Position numbers and translations under genes: made by a program
Source: JBHGAV01 sp041946685
Lineage (GTDB): Bacteria > Acidobacteriota > Terriglobia > Bryobacterales > Bryobacteraceae
DNA length: 64,000 bases
Reading direction: 5' to 3'
NCBI GenBank assembly: GCA_041946685.1
Contig: JBHGAV010000007.1
Coordinates: 1-64,000 of the forward strand
In this document: one piece after another, positions 43,958 to 51,987 of the stretch
Numbering within the stretch: the first letter of the stretch is position 1
Layout of the letters: every line of letters starts with the position of its first letter
Notes under the pieces: generated by a model
Told to the model about the DNA's origin: nothing
The model's input: only the letters and a program-made list of their open reading frames with translations
Database searches by the model: none

Positions 43958-46792
43958 ATGAGGTTTGGTTTGCTTGCAGTCGCGTTGTCTGCCGCCACAG
44001 GCGTGTTCGGCCAAAGCATCATCGAGTCCCATTCCGTCCGTCCGGTGATCGGCACCGGACTGAGAGGCGATGGAAAAGCCGCCGTCAACGCTCTCCTTAA
44101 CGGTCCGTACGGTCTGGCGGAGGACAGCGAGGGCAACATCTACATTTCGGAGTCACGCGCGGGTCTGATCCGGCGGGTGCGTCCCGACGGAACGATCGAG
44201 AGATTCGCCGGCACCGGGCGTATCGGGAGGACCATCGAGGAGCTGCCGGCATCGGAGGCGGACCTGCTCGGCCCGACGACGCTGCTGGTCGACCGCGACG
44301 GCGGTCTCCTCTTCGCCGATCCGGGGGCATGCGTCATTCGCAAGGTACACACCGATGGAAGGATCCGCAATCTGGCCGGCAAAGGCAGTTGCGGGACTTC
44401 CGGCGGCGGACCCATGGGGGGAAGCGCAAACCCGACCGCGACGCGGCGCGCGCTAGAGTCGGACCTGGGCTCGGTCAGCGGGATGGTCCTGGACGATTCG
44501 GGCCGTCTCGTGTTCAGCGATGAGACGTACCACGTTGTGCGGAGGCTGGACACCGACGGTTTCGTCCGGACGCTGGCCGGGTTGGGAACCGCAGGGTTCG
44601 GCGGCGACGACGACGATGCGACCGATGCCTTGCTGCGCTCGCCGCGGGGCCTCGCCTACGACGATGCGGGCAACCTGTACGTGGCCGACGGCGCAAATTG
44701 CCGGATCCGCCGCATCGACAGCGAAGGAGTCATTACGACCGTTGCGGGGACCGGCACTTGCGCCACGGCTTCGACAACGTTCGTTGGCGGCTGGGCAAAC
44801 CGCGTCTCGATAGGAACACTCACGGGGCTTGCATACCAGAGGGATTCCAACTCGCTGCTGGTCGCCTCTCCCGGCCAGGCGCGCCTGCTGAAGATGGATC
44901 TGGCTTCCGGGCGCATCACCAGCATTCTCGGGGATGGGCGGCGCAGGGCGGTGGTGACCACGCTGCCGCAGGAATACAGCCTCGATCAGCCCAACGCCGT
45001 GCTCATCTCCAGCCGGGCGGGGATACTGGTGGCCGACACCAGTTCCTTCGCTGTCGTCCAACTAAAGGACGGGCAAGCAACCTCGTTCGCGGGCATCTGG
45101 CCTCAACTGGACAGCTACCCGTCTGCTGCATCGGCGCCGCTGCTGCGGCCCAAGGGTCTCTGCATCGCTCCGGACGGCTCATTGGTGGCGGTGGACGCGG
45201 GGGCAGAACGGGTTCTTTCTTACAGCCGCCCGGATTCGCTCCATGCGCTTGCCGGACTGCGGTCCCCGACCGGCTACTCCTCGGGGGACGGAGGCCCTGC
45301 AACTCAGGCGCAGATCGCCGATCCCGACCGTGTGGCTTGTGCGCCGGGCGGCGAAATCTACCTGACGCAGGGCAACCGCATCCGTATGATCGACCGCCAG
45401 GGGGTAATCAGCACGTATCTGAGCACGGTGCGCACCGACAGCGGCGCCAACTCGCTGCGCGATCCCACGGGTCTGGCCATCGATTCCCAGGGACGCATGG
45501 TGATATCGGAAGCGGCGGCGCACCGCGTGATTCGCTACGATCCGGCCACGAAAGGAGCCACCGTCATCGCCGGAACCGGCACCGCGGGATTCAGCGGCGA
45601 CGGCGGCTCGGCGACCGACGCCCTGCTGAATTCGCCCGGCGATGTCGCCATTGACTCGAAGGGCAACGTGCTGATCGCGGACCGCGGCAACAACCGTATC
45701 CGGCGCATTTCCCCCGGGGGAACAATTCAGACCATCGCCGGTTCCGGAGGCGCGTTCAGCTACATGGACACCTCAGGTGAACTGGCCACCGATGTCGGAC
45801 TCGACACGATCGAGGGCCTGGCGGTCGACGCTCAGGACAACCTGTACATCGCGGAATACCAACGCGTCAGCGTAATCAACAGCGCAGGCCGCATTCAGGT
45901 GATCAGTGGCCTGGTCGGCCAAGACGACAACGGCTCCAAGTCTTACATCGACGGACCGCTGAACGGATGCGACGGAATGGCTGTCGACAGCGACGGCCGG
46001 CTCTATTTCTCCGTACGCGATGACGGGCAGGTGAAGGTGGTCGAACCCAGGAGCCTCAGCCAGGGAGTGGCCGTCAGCCACACAGCCTTCGGCGGTTTCT
46101 CCGCGGTGGCGCCCGGGACCTGGTTGGAGATCTACGCCAGCGACCTCGCCCGCACGTCCCGTTCGTGGTCCTGGGAGGATTTCGAGGGCGGCATCGCGCC
46201 CACGGCTTTGGACGGTGTCCGGGTGCTCATCGGCGGCCAGGAGGCATATGTCTCCTACGTCAGCAGCAGCCAGGTGAACGCTCAGGCGCCGGATGGCATC
46301 GGCACCGGCCGGCAGCAGGTCACGGTGATGGATGGAAGCAGAACGGCGGGCGTCTTCAATGTCGACGTGAACGCGACGCAGCCCGGGCTGTTCGCCCCCG
46401 CGCAGCTCAAGATCGGCGGGAAGCAGTATGTCGCCGCGTTCATTGAAGGAGGATTGACATACGCCGCACCGTCCGGAGCTGTGGCGGGAGCGGCGTCGCG
46501 TCCGGCCCGGCCCGGCGAGACGATCGTGTTCTACGGCATCGGGTTCGGCCCGGTGACGCCGCGCACCGGCGCCGGTCGCGTCGTGACTCAACTGAACACA
46601 CTGGACCTTCCCGTCCAGTTCTATTTGGGCCAAACCCCGGCCGCGCATTCCTACGCCGGGCTGGTGGGCATTGGACTCTACCAGTTCAACGTGGAGGTCC
46701 CGAGCGGTATTTCGGGCGAGGCGGTTCCCCTTTCCTTCACGCTCGGGGGAACCCCAGGAGAACAAACGCTCTATGTCGCGATTCAGGAGTGA
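43958..46792 (+). CDS. Secreted NHL-repeat beta-propeller protein with C-terminal TIGR03437 domain
   Basis: The 944-residue product has a signal peptide (to about 19, ending FGQ). About ten NHL-type repeats follow (GPYGLAEDSEGNIYISE, RSPRGLAYDDAGNLYVADGANCRIRRID, LNSPGDVAIDSKGNVLIADRGNNRIRRI), forming one or two beta-propellers. The C-terminus (about 700-944) is the Solibacter-type TIGR03437 domain (YVSSSQVNAQAPDG, QPGLFAP, VFYGIGFGPVTPRTGAG, YAGLVGIGLYQFNVEVP). The last 20 bases overlap the next gene, a TonB receptor. Binding to a surface ligand is likely but unproven. Confidence 0.88.
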   Translation: MRFGLLAVALSAATGVFGQSIIESHSVRPVIGTGLRGDGKAAVNALLNGPYGLAEDSEGNIYISESRAGLIRRVRPDGTIERFAGTGRIGRTIEELPASEADLLGPTTLLVDRDGGLLFADPGACVIRKVHTDGRIRNLAGKGSCGTSGGGPMGGSANPTATRRALESDLGSVSGMVLDDSGRLVFSDETYHVVRRLDTDGFVRTLAGLGTAGFGGDDDDATDALLRSPRGLAYDDAGNLYVADGANCRIRRIDSEGVITTVAGTGTCATASTTFVGGWANRVSIGTLTGLAYQRDSNSLLVASPGQARLLKMDLASGRITSILGDGRRRAVVTTLPQEYSLDQPNAVLISSRAGILVADTSSFAVVQLKDGQATSFAGIWPQLDSYPSAASAPLLRPKGLCIAPDGSLVAVDAGAERVLSYSRPDSLHALAGLRSPTGYSSGDGGPATQAQIADPDRVACAPGGEIYLTQGNRIRMIDRQGVISTYLSTVRTDSGANSLRDPTGLAIDSQGRMVISEAAAHRVIRYDPATKGATVIAGTGTAGFSGDGGSATDALLNSPGDVAIDSKGNVLIADRGNNRIRRISPGGTIQTIAGSGGAFSYMDTSGELATDVGLDTIEGLAVDAQDNLYIAEYQRVSVINSAGRIQVISGLVGQDDNGSKSYIDGPLNGCDGMAVDSDGRLYFSVRDDGQVKVVEPRSLSQGVAVSHTAFGGFSAVAPGTWLEIYASDLARTSRSWSWEDFEGGIAPTALDGVRVLIGGQEAYVSYVSSSQVNAQAPDGIGTGRQQVTVMDGSRTAGVFNVDVNATQPGLFAPAQLKIGGKQYVAAFIEGGLTYAAPSGAVAGAASRPARPGETIVFYGIGFGPVTPRTGAGRVVTQLNTLDLPVQFYLGQTPAAHSYAGLVGIGLYQFNVEVPSGISGEAVPLSFTLGGTPGEQTLYVAIQE

Positions 46793-49700
46793 GATTTACG
46801 GCGCCGCGCCACTGGCGCTGATCTGCCTACTCGCGTTTGGCGCGCTCGTCTCGGGGCAGGAGTACTCGGGATCACTCTCGGTCGTCGTTTCCGATCCCAG
46901 CGGCGCGCTGGTGCCGGGCGCGCGCCTGGTGCTGGCTGACTTGAGCTGGGGGGCGATTTACCAGGGTGAGACTTCCGTTGCGGGCATCGCAACGTTCGAT
47001 TCGCTGCGCCCCGGCGACTACTCTCTGGAGGTTGTGAAGGCCGGCTTTGACCGTGTGCGCATCGAGCGCATCAGCGTTGGGGTTCGAGACAGACAGTCGC
47101 TGCACCTGGAACTGAAAGTCGCCGGCGCGCAGTCTTCCATTACCGTGACCGCCACGGCGCAGGGTGTCGTCACCGACGCTTCCCAAGGGATCTCCGTCGA
47201 CCACGACTATATCGAGCACATACCCATCAATGGCCGTGGCACGGAGGGACTGATCCTGATGACGCCGGGCATCACGAGCGCCGGCAAAGGCGGGCCGGGC
47301 GGAGGTTTCAACGCGAACGGCCTGCGCTCAAACACCAACTATTACACGATGGACGGCCTGAGCCTGAATTCGCCGATGGGCGGCGGAGGCGGCGGGGCAC
47401 CCGAGATGGTCTCGCTGGACGCTCTTCAGGAGGTGCGTGTCCAGACCTCCCCCTTCGCGCCGGAATTCGGGCGCTCGCCCGGCGCGCAAGTCAGCATGAC
47501 AAGCCGCGGTGGTACGGGTGAGTTTCACGGCTCGCTGTTCTACTACTTCCGCAACGCGCGCCTGAACGCCAACGACTGGTTCGCGAACGCCTCCGGCTAC
47601 TCGCGGCCCCCCATGCGCCAGAACCGCCCCGGCGGCTCTTTCGGTGGGCCCCTGGTCAAGAACAGGACATTCTTCTTCGCTTCCTACGAAGCCTTGCGGC
47701 TGGATGCGCCGGCGACGGTGATTGCCAGCGTGCCGGATCTCCGATCACGGCGCAGCGTTGCGGCCGAACTGCGGCCCTACCTCAACGCGTTTCCCATTCC
47801 GAACGGAGCAAGCCTCGACGATGGGGCGGCCGAGTTCCGCGCCGTGGTGCTCAATCCATCCAGTTCGGATTCGGGAAGTCTCCGCCTGGACCACATGTGG
47901 AGCCCCAAGATCACGCTGTTTGCCCGGTACGGATATTCCCCGTCCGCCAGCGTGTCGCGGGCGACCGAGATGGTCTCCGCCAATATGCTGAGCCGGCGCA
48001 GCGGGAGGTCGCACACCTTCACGCTCGGCGGCACCAAGACGTCTTCCCCGACCAAGCTGCAGGACCTACGCCTCAATTTCTCCGAATCGGATTCCGGAGG
48101 CTATTCCTTGATGGACGACTTCGGTGGGGCGGTACCGTTGACCGAGGCCCAGGTCTTCCCTAAAGAAGTCGCCGCCGGGAGCGGCAGTTTCAGCCTGTCA
48201 ATACTTGGCGTTGGGGGATACTCGCTCGGGTCGCGCACGCGGAACCAGCAGAGGCAGTTCAACCTGGTCTACAGCATCACCGGCACATCGCCCACGCACA
48301 CGGGCAAAGCCGGGTTGGATTACCGCCGCGTCATGCCCACCAACTACAACCGCATCTACAGCCTGGGCTACACGTTCAACGGTCTGGCCGGTGGCGACGG
48401 GGCCCTGTCCAGCGGCGTGGCGACCAATGCGCAGATCAGCTCCAGCCTGGAGTGGGTCTATCCCGTCTACACCAACTTCTCCGCTTACGCGCAGGATACC
48501 TACCGCGCCACCGAGCGTACCACGCTTACCTACGGGCTTCGCTGGGATGTCAATCCCGCCCCCAGCGTTCGGAAAGGGCCCAAGCCGCTGGTGGCGAACG
48601 GATCGACGGTGAGTCAGGACCAGCCGCTTTACGACACGCGCTGGCTGGACATCGCGCCGCGCCTGGGGCTGGCGTATCAGATGGACACCACCGAGAACCG
48701 CGAGATGATGTTCCGCGCGGGAATAGGGCTGTTCTATGACGTCGGTTACGGAATGTCCGCGGCCGCATTCAGCGGGGCGCCGTACTCAAACGACCGCACC
48801 ATCACGCTGGCGACCTTTCCGCTCTCCTCTTCCTACACGGCGCCGCCGGTGATGCCGCCCGAGGAACCTTACGGACGGGTCACGGGCGCCTCCTCGGATT
48901 TGAAGTCGCCTATCGTCATCCAGTGGAATGCCGCGATCGAACGCTACTTCGGGCCGGCGCAGATGCTCAGCGTGGGCTACACCGGGACCCAAGGCCGGCG
49001 GCTGCTGCGGACTGAATCGCAGCCCTCCTTCGGGGACACCTACGAGATGGCGCAGGTCGTCACCAACGGGGCCGAGTCGGACTACCACGGGCTGCAAGTG
49101 CAGTTCCGCCGGCGGTTTGGGGCCAGGCTCCAGACGCAGGTAGGATACACTTGGGCGCATTCCATCGACAGTTCCTCAAACGAGATGGGCTTCGGTGGAT
49201 TCGGCTCGCTATTCAGCTCGGGGCAACGAGGCTCCTCCGACTACGACATCCGCCATAACCTGAACGTGTCCGGCAGCTACCGGATCTACTCGCGGCCGCG
49301 AGGCCTCCTGGGGACACTGGTGGGCGACTGGTATGTTGACTGGTTGGTTGCCGCACGGACCGGGACGCCGTTCGACGTCCAAGGCGTCAGCACCAGCACG
49401 TCTAGCAAGACGACGGCAACCCGCAATTTCCGCGGCGGCGTGTTCGCGCAAGTGCGGCCAAACTACACGGGTGCGCCGCTGTGGATCTCAGACCCCAACG
49501 CACCGGGGGGGCGCCGCCTCAACCCGGAGGCGTTTGAGATCCCCGACGGGTACAAGCAGGGCAACCTGGGACGGAACGTCCTGCGCGGTTTCGGCACGTT
49601 CCAGGCCGACATTTCGCTCAGGCGGCAGTTCGTGATCTCCGACACCTGGCGCCTCAATCTTTCGGCGCAAGCCTACAACGCGTTCAACAATCCCAACTTC

Positions 49701-49856
49701 GCCAACCCGTCCATGAACGAAGGCGCCAACCTGGCGAGCCCGAATTTCGGCGTCATGACCCGGATGGTGAACCAGTCGTTCGGGGGAGGTGGGGGATCGC
49801 TCTACCAGTCCGGGGGGCCGAGGTCCGTCGAACTAGTGCTGCGGCTCCAGTTTTGA
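46773..49856 (+). CDS. Oar-like TonB-dependent receptor
   Basis: The 1027-residue product has a signal peptide (ending SGQEY), a CnaB-like domain (GSLSVVVSDPSGALVPGARLVLADL, to about 110), a plug (NGRGTEGLILMTPGI, NANGLRSNTNYYTMDGLSLNSPMGG with a glycine run), and a barrel to the terminal SVELVLRLQF. It begins inside the end of the NHL protein gene, so both are made together and may act on the same ligand. CAGGAGA precedes the ATG at 46773. The box at 43884 would control both genes. Size and layout match the receptor at 32620. Confidence 0.9.
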   Translation: MSRFRSEIYGAAPLALICLLAFGALVSGQEYSGSLSVVVSDPSGALVPGARLVLADLSWGAIYQGETSVAGIATFDSLRPGDYSLEVVKAGFDRVRIERISVGVRDRQSLHLELKVAGAQSSITVTATAQGVVTDASQGISVDHDYIEHIPINGRGTEGLILMTPGITSAGKGGPGGGFNANGLRSNTNYYTMDGLSLNSPMGGGGGGAPEMVSLDALQEVRVQTSPFAPEFGRSPGAQVSMTSRGGTGEFHGSLFYYFRNARLNANDWFANASGYSRPPMRQNRPGGSFGGPLVKNRTFFFASYEALRLDAPATVIASVPDLRSRRSVAAELRPYLNAFPIPNGASLDDGAAEFRAVVLNPSSSDSGSLRLDHMWSPKITLFARYGYSPSASVSRATEMVSANMLSRRSGRSHTFTLGGTKTSSPTKLQDLRLNFSESDSGGYSLMDDFGGAVPLTEAQVFPKEVAAGSGSFSLSILGVGGYSLGSRTRNQQRQFNLVYSITGTSPTHTGKAGLDYRRVMPTNYNRIYSLGYTFNGLAGGDGALSSGVATNAQISSSLEWVYPVYTNFSAYAQDTYRATERTTLTYGLRWDVNPAPSVRKGPKPLVANGSTVSQDQPLYDTRWLDIAPRLGLAYQMDTTENREMMFRAGIGLFYDVGYGMSAAAFSGAPYSNDRTITLATFPLSSSYTAPPVMPPEEPYGRVTGASSDLKSPIVIQWNAAIERYFGPAQMLSVGYTGTQGRRLLRTESQPSFGDTYEMAQVVTNGAESDYHGLQVQFRRRFGARLQTQVGYTWAHSIDSSSNEMGFGGFGSLFSSGQRGSSDYDIRHNLNVSGSYRIYSRPRGLLGTLVGDWYVDWLVAARTGTPFDVQGVSTSTSSKTTATRNFRGGVFAQVRPNYTGAPLWISDPNAPGGRRLNPEAFEIPDGYKQGNLGRNVLRGFGTFQADISLRRQFVISDTWRLNLSAQAYNAFNNPNFANPSMNEGANLASPNFGVMTRMVNQSFGGGGGSLYQSGGPRSVELVLRLQF

Positions 49857-49870
49857 CGCCGCCAGACCGC

Positions 49871-49885
49871 TTTACAAACCTTTAC
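49871..49885 (+). promoter_or_regulatory. CpxR-like box upstream of the Spy-like gene
   Basis: TTTAC-AAACC-TTTAC, the exact complement of GTAAA-N5-GTAAA. It lies just after the receptor gene stop and 56 bases before the ATG of the Spy-like protein. In Enterobacteria spy and cpxP are classical CpxR targets with the same kind of box, so the match of site and gene type is striking. Confidence 0.7.
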
Positions 49886-49941
49886 CTGCCGGCGGCAACC
49901 CATTTCCTCCAGGCCGCGTTGTTACTTACAAGGAGGAAGAT

Positions 49942-50448
49942 ATGCGGCGAATGACTCACAAGACGGGCAGCCTGCTGCTGGCAGCGATGCTCAGCTTGCC
50001 GCTCGCCGGCTCGCAGGTCCAGAAGAAGAGAGCCATGGGCGGCCCGCCGCGCGACCAAGCGACGGAAGTGCAAATGCGGGTCGACTCCCTGGCCAGGATG
50101 CTCGACCTCACCGACGCCCAGAAATCGGCCGCCACAGCTTTTCTTACACAAGCACAGGCCGCCAGCGAAAGCATCGAGTCCAACTTACGGGAAGCGAGAC
50201 AATCTCTAGCTGACGCAATCAAGCAGAACAACACAACGGCAATCGATGCACTGTCGGTCACGATCGGCGTTCTGACCGGTCAGTTGACAGCGATCGACGG
50301 CAAAGCCCAGGCGGCTCTGTACGCCACCCTGACGGCTGACCAGCAGGCGAAGTATGACATGATGCCACGCGGGGGCCCTGGCGGCCCCGGTGGCCGCATG
50401 GGACCCGGGGGCTTCGGCCCTCCGCCGGGCGCGGGTCCCGGAAACTAG
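49942..50448 (+). CDS. Spy/CpxP-like periplasmic chaperone-type protein
   Basis: The 168-residue product has a signal peptide (LLLAAMLSLPLAGS), then a helical domain with two LTxxQ-type motifs (LDLTDAQKSAATAFL and ATLTADQQAKYDMM). The pattern is of the Spy/CpxP family, periplasmic ATP-independent chaperones or stress sensors. The C-terminus is a Gly/Pro-rich low-complexity tail (about 145-168). AAGGAGGA lies just before the ATG. An exact CpxR-like box precedes it. Whether it titrates a sensor kinase, as CpxP does, is inference. Confidence 0.8.
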   Translation: MRRMTHKTGSLLLAAMLSLPLAGSQVQKKRAMGGPPRDQATEVQMRVDSLARMLDLTDAQKSAATAFLTQAQAASESIESNLREARQSLADAIKQNNTTAIDALSVTIGVLTGQLTAIDGKAQAALYATLTADQQAKYDMMPRGGPGGPGGRMGPGGFGPPPGAGPGN

Positions 50449-50471
50449 CAGCGGCGGCTGCGATCAGACCG

Positions 50472-50513
50472 GATCGGACATGACACGACGCTCCTTCCCT
50501 TCTCTGTCCGATC
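50472..50513 (+). terminator. Inverted repeat after the Spy-like gene
   Basis: GATCGGACA (50472-50480) and TGTCCGATC (50505-50513) form a perfect 9-bp stem with a 24-base loop. It lies 24 bases past the stop and is followed by a second stem at 50523-50551. There is no T run. A terminator or an mRNA-end structure is likely. Confidence 0.4.
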
Positions 50514-50522
50514 GGGGCACGA

Positions 50523-50551
50523 GGACGGCAGGCATCCCCGCACTGCCGTCC
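50523..50551 (+). terminator. Second hairpin after the Spy-like gene
   Basis: GGACGGCAG (50523-50531) and CTGCCGTCC (50543-50551) form a perfect 9-bp stem with an 11-base loop. It is more compact than the stem before it and is the better candidate for a transcription stop, although only CCGTGCATC follows. Confidence 0.45.
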
Positions 50552-50560
50552 CCGTGCATC

Positions 50561-50604
50561 AGTAACCCTTCTGCAGACGATGTCGTCTGGACTGAGTAAG
50601 GGTA
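50561..50604 (+). promoter_or_regulatory. Hairpin that could hide the ribosome-binding site of the methyltransferase gene
   Basis: The ribosome-binding sequence AAGGGT (50598-50603) is complementary to ACCCTT (50565-50570). Between them is a second stem, CAGACGA-TG-TCGTCTG (50574-50589). The outer stem would cover the Shine-Dalgarno five bases before GTG 50608. The inner stem could also be a palindromic operator. The region is richer in A and T than its surroundings. Confidence 0.45.
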
Positions 50605-50607
50605 ATT

Positions 50608-51987
50608 GTGATTAGTGATGCAATCACGCGTGTAGCGGGATCTTACCGCGACTCTTGCGGATACATGATTAAGGAGGGTCAACTCTATAAGCGTATCGTA
50701 ACTGAACGCGGGCGCGACAGTTACGCGGCGTTCATGAAATCTGGTTTATATGGAGAATTAGTAAGTCGCGAACTACTGGTCGCTCATTATGAAGAGGATG
50801 CGGCAGGAGCAGAGGCGGAGGCAGCCCATGTTCTTGTGCCGGAGCAAATCCCCTTCATCACCTACCCATACGAATGGTCGTTCGACCAACTCCGGGACGC
50901 CGCCCTGCTGACATTGGAGGTACAAAGCAGGGCTCTGGCGCACGGGCTGACGCTGAAGGACGCGTCGGCATACAACGTGCAGTTTCGCGGCGCAACCCCG
51001 GTCTTCATTGACACCCTTTCATTTGAGCGCGATTCAGGGGGACCCTGGCGCGCCTACGAGCAGTTCTGCCGGCACTTTCTAGGACCGTTGCTGTTGATGC
51101 GCTTTGGTCTTGCTGACGCGGCTCGTTACCTGAAAGCCGACCTGGACGGTTTCGACGTAGGCAGTGTTTCGCGGTTGCTGCCGATGCGGTCGTATCTGAA
51201 GCCTGGGGTAGTTCTTCACATCCACCTGCACGGGCGGGCGGCGCGCGCTCAAACTTCTGCGGACGTGCCGCGACCCGGGGGGAGAGTAGCTGTCGGGCGC
51301 ATCGTTGCTTCCTTGCGCCGGACCATTGAACGGCTCCCGGCTCCCCGCTTCGGCGGCGAGTGGTCGGACTACTATGCGGAGAGACGCTTCTATCCCCCCG
51401 GCGCGCTGGAGTCGAAGCGCAAGGCAGTGCGCGAGCTGACTGGCGAGGTGCGGCCGGGATTGGTGTTCGACCTGGGGGCGAACACGGGGTTGTTCGCTAG
51501 GGAAGCGGCGGACTTGGGAGCCCTGTGCATCGCACTTGAAGGCGATCCCGCCTGCGTGAATCGTCTCTACCTGGAGGAGCGCGGCCAACCGCAGCAGAGG
51601 ATTCTGCCGTTGGTGATGGACCTGGCAAATCCCAGCCCGGCCCTCGGGTTCGATTTGCGATCGACGATGAGCCTGTTCGACCGGCCCCGCGCGGACCTGG
51701 TGCTGTGCCTGGCGCTGCTGCATCACCTCCGCGTTCGAGGCAATCTGCCTTTCACGCTGATCGCGGCGTTTCTGGCTAGACTCGGCCGCTGGGCACTGGT
51801 CGAATATGTCCCCTTCACGGATCCGGCGGTGCGGACATTGACCAGCCGGGTGAACGATTTCGCGGATTACACTCTTCCCGGTTTCTTCGACGCCTTCCTG
51901 GGAAGCTACCACCTGCGGGCCACCAGGCCAATCCAGGGGACGGACCGGGTCCTGTATCTTTTTGAGGCGCGCTCGTGTGCGACCTGA
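50608..51987 (+). CDS. SAM-dependent methyltransferase with an N-terminal kinase-like region (NoeA-like)
   Basis: The 459-residue product has an N-terminal region (1-250) with SFDQLRDAALLTLEVQSRALAHGLTLKDASAYNVQFRGATPVFIDTLSFE, resembling the catalytic-loop area of protein-kinase-like folds (KDxxxxN then D). A C-terminal methyltransferase follows, with motif I VFDLGANTGLFAREAADLG and LVLCLALLHHL. Proteins with this layout, related to NoeA, sit in surface-polysaccharide genes. The start is GTG 50608 after AAGGG. The first 150 bases are more AT-rich than the rest. The 3' end overlaps the sulfatase-like gene by 13 bases. Confidence 0.75.
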   Translation: MISDAITRVAGSYRDSCGYMIKEGQLYKRIVTERGRDSYAAFMKSGLYGELVSRELLVAHYEEDAAGAEAEAAHVLVPEQIPFITYPYEWSFDQLRDAALLTLEVQSRALAHGLTLKDASAYNVQFRGATPVFIDTLSFERDSGGPWRAYEQFCRHFLGPLLLMRFGLADAARYLKADLDGFDVGSVSRLLPMRSYLKPGVVLHIHLHGRAARAQTSADVPRPGGRVAVGRIVASLRRTIERLPAPRFGGEWSDYYAERRFYPPGALESKRKAVRELTGEVRPGLVFDLGANTGLFAREAADLGALCIALEGDPACVNRLYLEERGQPQQRILPLVMDLANPSPALGFDLRSTMSLFDRPRADLVLCLALLHHLRVRGNLPFTLIAAFLARLGRWALVEYVPFTDPAVRTLTSRVNDFADYTLPGFFDAFLGSYHLRATRPIQGTDRVLYLFEARSCAT

